From positions 4,845,501-4,909,500 of the forward strand of contig NC_088303.1 of NCBI RefSeq assembly GCF_032854445.1: 64,000 nucleotides of DNA. The letters are read 5' to 3'. The notes under the pieces are model-generated. The model saw only the letters and a program-made list of their open reading frames with translations. It was not told the DNA's origin and did not search any database. Position numbers and translations under genes: made by a program. Below, piece after piece: positions 28,501 through 40,500 of this stretch (position 1 is the first letter of the stretch; each line of letters begins with the position of its first letter). This DNA is from Liolophura sinensis. Lineage: Eukaryota; Mollusca; Polyplacophora; Chitonida; Chitonidae.

Positions 28501-31500
28501 TAGTAGAGGATAACATACGTGACAGTGCTAATGTTGAGAAGAAACACAGGTACTTCCTAAAAATAATGTGAAATCTATGATATACATTTGGTGTTGAAGT
28601 ATTGTATTGTACAGAGTAGTGACATGAGCCTTGTACAGTAATAGATTTTATGCCCTGCAAAGGTTTTTGATCTACTGAAAGTTATCAGATTAACTACATG
28701 AAGTTGATCGACCAGAAACAAACTGCACAAATTTGGACCGGGTATAAGTTACTCAAAACACAATAGCTTATTTTTTTGTTAGTACATGAAATACTCACAA
28801 CAATAGTAATGTCACAACGTCCTAGAAACAAAGATAGATGAATGATGCACATTTTCAATACAGCATTGCATTAAACAGTTATAAAGGTTTATAATAACAA
28901 TACTGAATGAATATATTCACAAAGGATACTTTGATGATCTTATACAATAACAGGAGAAGACTGTGGACAACAGATGGCTGCACTGCAGAACACCCGTTGG
29001 TATAAAAGACAGATTTGAAACTTTGACACTCATTCTTGACAGAGAGTTAGATATCCTACATCATGCACACAAACGGTAAATTAGACTAAATTGTTGTTTA
29101 TGGAAGAGACACAATTTTCTTGACTTTTACCAGATGAAAAATTCTGATTTTAGATTATGTGTTTTTGTCAACAGGATTTATTTTGTTGAAAAGTTCAGTC
29201 AGTAGTACCACATTAGTTTTTATTTCTATGCAGAAAGTTTGTAAGTTTTTCTTTACTTGCCTCATGCTGATTACCCTTTATTGTACAAGAGAGTGGAAAA
29301 ACCTGTACAGTATATTCATCGATGATGTCAGCTAGCCCTGATGTTTACCGACAGTTACTTACAAAAATACTTTTTTCATTCTTCAGTTGCTCTAGATTTG
29401 GACATTCTGCAAGCAGTTATTTGTTCTAAATCTTGTGATTGTGTCCATTTCTATTGCAAGGTGATAACATTTTGCTGTGTGTGGTACCAGCTTGAGTAGC
29501 CAGTCTGTGTCTCTATTTTTGTGATATTGATAGGTGTACTGATTTGCTGTGTGTGGTACAGGCTTGAGTAGCCAGTCTGTGTCTCTATTTTTGTGATATT
29601 GATAGGTGTACTGATTTGCTGTGTGTGGTACAGGCTTGAGTAACCAGTCTATGTCTCTCTGTTTTTGCAGTATTGATAGGTGTACTGATTTGTTGTGTTT
29701 GGTACCAGCTTGAGTAACCAGTCTGTGTCTCTCTGTTTTTGCTGTATTGATAGGTGTACTGATTTGCTGTGTGTGGTACAGGCTTGAGTAGCCAGTCTAT
29801 GTCTCTCTATTTTTGCAGTATTGATAGGTGTACTGATTTGCTGTGTGTGGTACAGGCTTGAGTAGCCAGTCTATGTCTCTCTATTTTTGCTGTATTGATA
29901 GGTGTACTGATTTGCTGTGTTCAGCTGTCCTTAACCTGAGGCTGTGTGAACCTGACAAAGCTCTGTCTGCATTAAGTACTGTCTCAAAGGTGAGTGTAAC
30001 TCTAAAACATGCAAATGAATGAAATGATGACAGATGGCTAGATGTGTAGATTCTCAAACTGAAATTAAATGAATTTAATATAAACCTGATCAACATATAC
30101 CAGCTGTTATTGTGTCACTCTGCTTTGCAGAAAATTGCTATGTAATATTTACATAGTAAGTGGCAAGTAAATCATTAAAAGAAAAATGAGAAATGTGAGT
30201 ATGATTATTTAAAAGCAGTGTTACACATTCATGATTTATGTTGCAGGCTGATGTCATCCGAATGTGTGTAGAAAATCCACAACTTCTCCACACAGGCACC
30301 ATGGAGTTATCTCCCTTGTCCCAAGTAAGGCCTTTTCTTCTCTGGAGTTTCCATATCTGTCTTACATACCTTTATATTTTGATGAAATTTGGGAAATAGG
30401 ATGGAGTCATGTGACAAATCTTTTAAGCTCAGCAGTACAAAGTACAGTCAGAGCTAATGACATGCCCTGAGCATAGACATGGGTGTACTACATGCATACA
30501 GGTTAACAGAATGTTAAGGTAAATGTTAAAGGTGGTATCTCAGGCCTCACATACTTGTAAAGCAAAATACTGCAGAGGGGAAATTTTATTGTTGAGTCCC
30601 TGCATGAGGTAATCTTGTGTATTGGAATCAATGTTTTATTAAATGTCAGAGGTAAATGTTGGAGATGTTATCTGAAAATGTCCAAAATGTATTGAGCTTA
30701 GATTTTTGCATTCATGTAAGCACAGTCACGTGAAAGGGGTATTCCATTTACATTGCACTTGTGTGGTATTTTTAGGGTAAATAAAAAGATTTGTCTCAAG
30801 AAACGTTAAGAATGGTAACACGTGCACAAACATGAATTGCATTTTTTACGCGCACTGAAGGGAGTAAAACATGAGATTTATAGTCTTTGATCAACTTTTT
30901 ATGTAATACCAAAATGGTCAAGGGTAGAAATTTTTGTTGATGAACCACCTGTGAGACCTAAAACTCTATTGATCTTGTTCAGTTTTTAAACCAGTCAAGC
31001 ATGCAAGAACACTGAGTAAGTACTATTAACACATTGAGGCTGAAATCATTTCATACATCTGTTCTATGGCGTACAGATCAGAGTCTTGTGGTGTATATTG
31101 AATGTATGAATTGTTCATTAGCCCTTCCAAATCATCGTATACTGTGGAGACATCTAGCCAAAAAAATTGTGCCTACATGTGAGCACACAATGCAGTGTTT
31201 GGAGTTCTGTTTTAAGTCAGCCATTTGCCTAAACTCTAGTCACTACATGTCATGTGCTAACTCATTGTTTTCAAACCTAACTGAATCTCTGTGTCATTTA
31301 CAGTTGATGAGGCAGCATTTTTCTCCGGTTTTCATCACAATCCTTGTGGCGCTTCAGGACTCAGCCATTATTCCTGTTGACATGGCGCTGACTTTACTCA
31401 AGGTAGGAATCCTTGATAAGTACAGTTATTTTTTAGTCAGTTTGAATTTATTTATTTATTTGAATGGTGTTTTATGCCGTACTCAAGAATATTTGACTTT

Positions 31501-34500
31501 ACGATACGATAGCAGCCACAGTTACAGTGGGAGAAAACCGGGCGCAGCCCCAGGGAAACCCACGACCATAGTCAGGTTGAGAAGTCAAAGTTTACATACC
31601 TTGGAATAAGTGTTATGAAGGTTCGTGTACAGTAAGATTACATTCCCCCGTCTTACTCAACAGTTAATTCTGATGAATGGCTACATAAAAATGTTGAGAA
31701 ATTAATGTGACCCGACAATATTGAGCAGTAAATAGCAAACCGTGAGAAGTTCCATACAAAAGTTGACCTTCACTATATAACATAGCTTCAGATCTGTCTA
31801 CATTTTTATAGTGATCTCTGCCATGTTCCTTGAAAAGACGTTTCTGGATGACCACAAATCTCATCTAAAACTTTAACATGTAGAAAGCTAAAAGAAACTG
31901 TACCAAAATTTCTGATAAACATAGTTAATATTTCTGTGTTAAGTGTGTAATTTTGTTTCTTTGTTTTTCACTCAGAGTAATGTTTACCAGTCAGAAGTCC
32001 ACAGGAATACTCATGTGAAGGAGTACTTGGAAACTCTGATAAATGGTGAGCCCATGCAATCTGTATAATAATAATAATTATAATAATAACAAAAATATCT
32101 ATATTTATTGAAAGTAGCTCATAATGAAAGTCTTCTTCCCCAAGGCCTTCGCAGAGAAAACAGTATATAAGACACATGTACTTCAGAGTCCAATCAACAA
32201 ATACATGTACATCAGTATATAGAAAACCGGATAAATCATCGCATAGTTGGAAAGGTAAAGTGACACACATTCATACATACAAAAAGCAACAACAAAACAA
32301 CAAATAGAGCTGCTCCACAGCTGTCCCAACCAGCAGGAAACACACCACTTCAAGCTAATGTTTGCCTTATCTGATGTGTCTGATATTACAGCCTGCAGTG
32401 CTGTGTATGATACTACAGCCTGCAGTGCTTTGTCTGATATTGCAGCCTGCAGTGCTGTGTCTGATATTACAGCCTGCAGTGCTGTGTCTGATATTACAGC
32501 CTGCAGTGCTGTGTCTGATATTACAGCCTGCAGTGCTGTGTCTGATATTACAGCCTGCAGTGCTGTGTATGATACTACAGCCTGCAGTGCTTTGTCTGAT
32601 ATTACAGCCTGCAGTGCTGTGTCTGATATTACAGCCTGTAGTGCTGTGTTTGATATTACAGCCTGTAGTGCTGTGTTTGATATTACAGCCTACAGTGCTG
32701 TGTCTGATATTACAGCCTGCAGTGCTGTGTCTGATATTACAACCTGCAGTGCTGTGTCTGATATTACAGCCTGCAGTGCTGTGTATGATACTACAGCCTG
32801 CAGTGCTTTGTCTGATATTACAGCCTGCAGTGCTGTGTCTGATATTACAGCCTGCAGTGCTGTGTCTGATATTACAGCCTGCTGTGCTGTGTTTGATATT
32901 ACAGCCTACAGTGCTGTGTCTGATATTACAGCCTGCTGTGCTGTGTCTGATATTATAGCCTGCAGTGTTGTGTCTGATATTACAGCCTGTAGTACATCTT
33001 AATGACAGGCTCTTGTACATGTGTAATAAAAGGAGAATAAAGTTTACAGTATGTGGCAGTTTCTATGAACATAAATCTATTTGCAAATGGATACTCAGTT
33101 TTGTATAGCTGTATATTTCGGATATATTATGACATATTGTAAAATTAATTGTTTTCTGAATTTGTTGTGTATTTAATTTCTGAATGTTGAAGTAAAACTA
33201 AAATTAAAATGTTGGTTTCGTATCTATACTTTTCACTCTTTACCGACATGTCATGCTGTTAATAGTGTGCCATTTTCTTTATAGGTACTTATAAACTGTC
33301 ATTATTTCTGTCAACAGATGAAAGGCGACAAAAAATATTTGATGAAGCAGCGGTACGTAGCATTTTAGTACAAACCTTTTATTGATAACTTTTGGTACAG
33401 TTTAAAGAAATCAGCCTCATATTGTTAGAGTTATTTGAAAAGCTATTTTACCTGATTCAACTTGGAGAGGTGTGAGAAGATTCAGTAGGAAGATAGATAT
33501 CCTCCTGGAATAATGTCAGTTTTAGCACCAAAATTAACAAATTTCTATTTGCTTTTAAAAATGCACTATTCTGTTTGGTCATTTGTCATTGTTTTCATTG
33601 TAGACATTGCTTTGTGACATCTATCTGATGAGGCTGATGGAATGGAAGCCACCTAAATCCAGAAACTTTCCTGTTCCACAGTTCACTATGGTACCCATCT
33701 GTCTTTCTTCAGTTCAGTGAAAAACTTACAACAGTACATCTTCAGATGTGTTCAGTAAACCCCAAGCACTCACTCAGATGTGATCAACGCCAGCTAACTG
33801 ATTATGTGATCAACACCAGTTAACTGATTATGTGATCAACACCAGTTAGCTGATTATGTGATCAACACCAGCTAACTGATTATGTGATCAACACCAGTTA
33901 ACTGATTATGTGATCAACACCAGTTAGCTGATTATGTGATCAACGCCAGCTAACTGATTATGTGATCAACACCAGTTAGCTGATTATGTGATCAACACCA
34001 GCTAACTGATTATGTGATCAACACCAGTTAACTGATTATGTGATCAACACCAGTTAGCTGATTATGTGATCAACACCAGCTAACTGATTATGTGATCAAC
34101 ACCAGTTAGCTGATTATGTGATCAACACCAGCTAACTGATTATGTGATCGACACCAGCTAACTGATTATGTGATCAACACCAGTTAACTGATTCAACACC
34201 AATTAACTGATTATGTGATCAACACCAGCTAACTGAATATGTGATCAACACCAGCTAACTGAGTATGTGATCAACACCAGCAAGCTGATTATGGCCTAGT
34301 ATTTAAAGCAAAATGTTCCTGAGGGAAATATTAGGAAAAACTAAACCAGACAATCAAATACATGTAAATTAAAAACGCAGAGGAAACAACCAGCTCTTGA
34401 TCGAAAACTTGTACATAGTAATACACTTTGCCCCGTATCATCCAGTATTTACATTGGACAGCACAGGGCATGTGGGGGATGTGTATATTGCCGTATCTAT

Positions 34501-37500
34501 CTATAGAGTGACCATGTAACTACACATAATAGTGCAGGTAGCTTTGATGCAACAAGTATCAGAAGCATGTCTGTAGTCTGTATAATATACGCTGTATATG
34601 CTCCAATTCTTTGTTCTCCTGGCCTATAAATACATGGTTTTCAATATCACATGATTTCTACTCCTGTGGTTTAAGATGTCATTTTAGAGGGATCTTATCT
34701 AAGATGACACCCGCCTCCCTCCCCTGCACAAAACTAGTTTTTGCATTTAATTTCTTAAAAATTTCTTCCAAATAAAAGCAACATTCACAAGCCATTCATG
34801 CGGATCAACGCAGCTCAAAAAATTGTTGGGCACAAAGTCAGGGGCTATGGCACAAAGTCAGGGTCTGTGGCACAAAGTCAGGGTCGATGGCATAAAGTCA
34901 GGGGCAATGGCACACAAAGTCAGGGGCTGTCGGGCTATGGCACAAAGTCAGGGGCAATAGCACACAAAGTCAGGGGCAATGGCACACAAAGTCAGGGGCT
35001 ATGGCACAAAGTCAGGGGCTATGGCACAAAGTCAGGGGCGATGGAACACAAAGTCGGGATATGGCACAAACTCAGGGGCTATGGCACAAAGTCAGGGGCG
35101 ATGGAACACAAAGTCGGGATATGGCACAAAGTCAGGGGCGATGGCACAAAGTCAGGGGCTATGGCACAAAGTCAGGGGCGATGGCATAAAGTCAGGCGCA
35201 GTGGCATACAAAGTCAGGGGCTATCAGGGGCGATGGCACAAAGTCAGGGGCTGTGGCACAAAGTCAGGGGCAATGGCACAAAGTCAGGGGCTATGGCACA
35301 AAGTCAGGGGCAATGGCACAAAGTCAGGGGGGATGGCACACAAAGTCAGGGGCTATGGCACAAAGTCAGGGGCTATGTCACAAAGTCAGGGGCAGTGACA
35401 CAAAGTCAGGGGCAATGGCACAAATTCAGGGGCAATGGCACACAAAGTCAGGGGCGATGGCACACAAAGTCAGGGGTGATGGCACACAAAGTCAGAGGCT
35501 ATGGCACAAAGTCAGGGGCTATGGCACAAAGTCAGGGACTATGGCACAAAGTCAGGGGCAATGGCATAAAGTCAGTGGCTATGGCACAAATTCAGGGGCA
35601 ATGGCACAAAGTCAGGGGCTATGGCACAAATTCAGGGGCTATGTCACAAAGTCAGGGGCAATGGCACACAAAGTCAGGGGCTATGGCACACAAAGTCAGG
35701 GGCTATGGCACAAAGTCAGGGGCAATGGCACACAAAGTCAGGGGCTATGGCACAAAATCAGGGGCGATGGCACAAAGTCAGGGGCTATGGCACAAAGACA
35801 GGGACTATGGCACAAAGTCAGGGACTATGGCACAAAGTCAGGGGCAATGGCACACAAAGTCAGGGGCTATGGCACAAAATCAGGGGCGATGGCACAAAGT
35901 CAGGGGCTATGGCACAAAGACAGGGACTATGGCACAAAATCAGGGGCTATGGCACACAAAATTAGGGGCTATGGCACAAAGCCAGGGGCTATGGCACAAA
36001 GTCAGGGTCTATGGCACAAAGCCAGGGGCTATGGCACAAAGTCAGGGGCAATGGCACAAAGTCGAGCTATGTCACAAAGTCAGGGGAGATGGCACAAAGT
36101 CAGGGGCTATGGCACAAAGTCAGGGGCGATGGCACAAAGTCGGGCTATGTCACAAAGTCAGGGGCTATGGCACAAAGTCAGGGGCTATGGCACACACAGT
36201 CAGGGGCTATGGCACAAAGTCAGGGGAGATGGCACAAAGTCAGGGGCGATGGCACAAAGTCGAGCTATGTCACAAAGTCAGGGGCGATGGCACAAAGTCA
36301 GGGGGTATGGCACAAAGTCAGGGGCTATGTCACAAAGTCAGGGACTATGGCACAAAATCAGGGGCTATGGCACAAAGTCAGGGACAATGGCACACAAAGT
36401 CAGGGGCGATGGCACACAAAGTCAGGGGCTATGGAACACAAAGTCAGGGATGATGGCACACAAAGTCAGAGGCTATGGCACAAAGTCAGGGACTATGGCA
36501 CAAAGTCAGGGACTATGGCACAAAGTCAGGGGCAATGGCACAAAGTCAGTGGCTATGGCACAAATTCAGGGGCGATGGCACACAAAGTCGGGCTATGGCA
36601 CACAAAGTCAGGGGCGATGGCACACAAAGTCAGAGGCTATGGTACAAAGTCAGGGTCTGTGGCACAAAGTCAGGGTCGATGGCATAAAGTCAGGGGCAAT
36701 GGCACACAAAGTCAGGGGCTGTCGGGCTATGGCACAAAGTCAGGGGCAATAGCACACAAAGTCAGGGGCAATGGCACACAAAGTCAGGGGCTATGGCACA
36801 AAGTCAGGGGCTATGGCACAAAGTCAGGGGCGATGGAACACAAAGTCGGGATATGGCACAAACTCAGGGGCTATGGCACAAAGTCAGGGGCGATGGAACA
36901 CAAAGTCGGGATATGGCACAAAGTCAGGGGCGATGGCACAAAGTCAGGGGCTATGGCACAAAGTCAGGGGCGATGGCATAAAGTCAGGCGCAGTGGCATA
37001 CAAAGTCAGGGGCTATCAGGGGCGATGGCACAAAGTCAGGGGCTGTGGCACAAAGTCAGGGGCAATGGCACAAAGTCAGGGGCTATGGCACAAAGTCAGG
37101 GGCAATGGCACAAAGTCAGGGGGGATGGCACACAAAGTCAGGGGCTATGGCACAAAGTCAGGGGCTATGTCACAAAGTCAGGGGCAGTGACACAAAGTCA
37201 GGGGCAATGGCACAAATTCAGGGGCAATGGCACACAAAGTCAGGGGCGATGGCACACAAAGTCAGGGGTGATGGCACACAAAGTCAGAGGCTATGGCACA
37301 AAGTCAGGGGCTATGGCACAAAGTCAGGGACTATGGCACAAAGTCAGGGGCAATGGCATAAAGTCAGTGGCTATGGCACAAATTCAGGGGCAATGGCACA
37401 AAGTCAGGGGCTATGGCACAAATTCAGGGGCTATGTCACAAAGTCAGGGGCAATGGCACACAAAGTCAGGGGCTATGGCACACAAAGTCAGGGGCTATGG

Positions 37501-40500
37501 CACAAAGTCAGGGGCAATGGCACACAAAGTCAGGGGCTATGGCACAAAATCAGGGGCGATGGCACAAAGTCAGGGGCTATGGCACAAAGACAGGGACTAT
37601 GGCACAAAGTCAGGGACTATGGCACAAAGTCAGGGGCAATGGCACACAAAGTCAGGGGCTATGGCACAAAATCAGGGGCGATGGCACAAAGTCAGGGGCT
37701 ATGGCACAAAGACAGGGACTATGGCACAAAATCAGGGGCTATGGCACACAAAATTAGGGGCTATGGCACAAAGCCATGGGCTATGGCACAAAGTCAGGGT
37801 CTATGGCACAAAGCCAGGGGCTATGGCACAAAGTCAGGGGCAATGGCACAAAGTCGAGCTATGTCACAAAGTCAGGGGAGATGGCACAAAGTCAGGGGCT
37901 ATGGCACAAAGTCAGGGGCGATGGCACAAAGTCGGGCTATGTCACAAAGTCAGGGGCTATGGCACAAAGTCAGGGGCTATGGCACACACAGTCAGGGGCT
38001 ATGGCACAAAGTCAGGGGAGATGGCACAAAGTCAGGGGCGATGGCACAAAGTCGAGCTATGTCACAAAGTCAGGGGCGATGGCACAAAGTCAGGGGGTAT
38101 GGCACAAAGTCAGGGGCTATGTCACAAAGTCAGGGACTATGGCACAAAATCAGGGGCTATGGCACAAAGTCAGGGACAATGGCACACAAAGTCAGGGGCG
38201 ATGGCACACAAAGTCAGGGGCTATGGAACACAAAGTCAGGGATGATGGCACACAAAGTCAGAGGCTATGGCACAAAGTCAGGGACTATGGCACAAAGTCA
38301 GGGACTATGGCACAAAGTCAGGGGCAATGGCACAAAGTCAGTGGCTATGGCACAAATTCAGGGGCGATGGCACACAAAGTCGGGCTATGGCACACAAAGT
38401 CAGGGGCGATGGCACACAAAGTCAGAGGCTATGGTACAAAGTCAGGGGCTATGGCACAAAGTCAGGGACTATGGCACAAAGTCAGGGGCAATGGCACAAA
38501 GTCAGTGGCTATGGCACAAATTCAGGGGCAATGGCACAAATTCAGGGGCTATGGCACAAAGTCAGGGGCTATGTCACAAAGTCAGGGGCAATGGCACACA
38601 AAATCGGGCTATGGCACAAAGTCAGGGGCAATGGCACAAAGTCAGGGGCGATGTCAAAGTCGGGGGCAATGGCACAAAGTCAGGGGCGATGTCAAAGTCA
38701 GGGGCAATGGCACACAAAGTCAGGGGCTATGGCACACAAAGTCAGGGGCGATGGCACAAAGTCAGGGGCTATGGCACACAAAGTCAGGGGCAATGGCACA
38801 CAAAGACAGTTAAAACTTGTCATTATTTCCATAACAGGTGGAGCGGCTTACTTGCCTTCGGTAAGGTGTCTCAGTGAAGCAGCACTAGATACAAGACTGG
38901 TGGAAATCCGTCATTACATTTACTCTAATGATTCCTTCATCGTCATATGAAAAACTGTTCAGTACTACGTTAAACCCCAAGTACTTACTCCCTCTTTATA
39001 CCATTACAAGTCTTCATAGTATGCTGCAGCAATGTTGCTACACTGCTCTCTCATTGTAACACACTTCATTCATACAGCATGCAATTCAGCACAACACGAT
39101 CAAATATGTGTTTACCAAATTGTTCACAGGGTCTCCATGGCTCGGTTGGTTAGTGCGTTAGAAAAGCATAATGACCCAGGAGTCTCACCAATGTGGTCGC
39201 TGTGAGTTCAAGTCCAGCTCATGCTGGCTCCCTCTCTGGCCGTACGTGGGACGGTCTGCTAGCAACATGCGGATGGTCATGGGATTCCCCTGGGCTCTGT
39301 CCGGTTTCCTCCCACCATAATGCTGGCCGCCGTCGTATAAGTGAAATATTCTTGAATACGGCGTAAAACACCAATCAAATAAATAAATAACCATATTGTT
39401 CACAAAATTGACATTGCACACATCTGTACATACTTTAGGTTTAGTTTAAGTGAAGAAAACCTACAGACTTTGTTTATTCCTTGCAGTCAGAAGTTTGGTT
39501 ATTATGTAATTATTAAAGGGAAAATGTAGTATTGATTTGACTTACCATGACTTAACATCCGGCATCACACAATGTCTGGTCTGTTTCTGTGACCTAATGC
39601 TTAGAGTATCCGCATCAAAGTAGGAAGACTTTAAAAGTGATACTTATAATAATGTGAATGTGTTGGGTGTCATGTCTGGTGTCTGCGACATGATACTTCA
39701 GTGGCATGAACTGCCACAAGAAGACACAGTACATGCACGCACACCTAATGAAAAGTTGTTATGCACATTGTAAAAACCCAAGCATGCATACATGTACATG
39801 CTTCTGTAGCTAACAACCTTCATGCAACATGCTACGATTTAAATCACAAGGTAGGCAGTTTCTTCCCCAACGACTGAGGTTTATCCCAGAATGTAGGTAA
39901 CCGGATTTATGTGATATTTTATTGATGTACCATGTCCTCTGCTGTGTTTTCAGCCCAAAGGGTCTGGGTTTTTTGGTGCCCGATTCAGCTGGTTGGATCA
40001 CATGCCTCCATTTTATTGTCCAGACAATATGAAGCAGCCATGTCAGTATCTACAGTTCTCCAAACCAGGGCTTGGTTTAAGGGCAAAGGTCATGTCGCAG
40101 CCAATCAGAATTGATCAGCAAACTATGAGCAAAGATGGCTGCCCATGTTGTCTTTGTAATGAGGATCTTCTCAAACTGCAGGTATATTCTTACTCTTATT
40201 TTCATGTACTTATTTGATTGGTGCTTAACAGTGTACTTCACCCAAAAAGCTGAATGGCATCAGGGAGAAAACAGAGAGTTTGGAGAGCATTTGACTATCA
40301 TGAGAAACCTCCTGACTTGAATTCACTCATATCAGTTAATCAATCTTTGATGTCTTTAACATACCCTACGTTCTCAATAATTTCAGATGCTTTTTTAGAA
40401 AGTGTTTACCATGATGCCTTGCAGTGGCTGTTGTCTTAAGTCATACCCTCTCTGTGGGGAGTAAGGGATTAGTGACAGTAGTTCACATCTCCATCACTCC

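Noticed and set aside
29920-29925. TTCAG at about 29920 as the acceptor of HPS3 exon 15
   Set aside because: Joining there after exon 14 reads CGC TGT CCT TAA, an immediate stop; the GATAG acceptor at 29901 keeps the frame and the HPS3 match.
32358-33020. ORFs of about 200 aa on both strands
   Set aside because: 27-bp intronic minisatellite; open in three frames at once.
34798-38950. Open frames of 499-744 codons in the 20-bp satellite (repeating [11 protein letters not shown]-like peptides)
   Set aside because: Common units lack stops in these frames, so length is automatic. Several overlapping frames are equally long, there is no unique sequence, and they lie inside an HPS3 intron.
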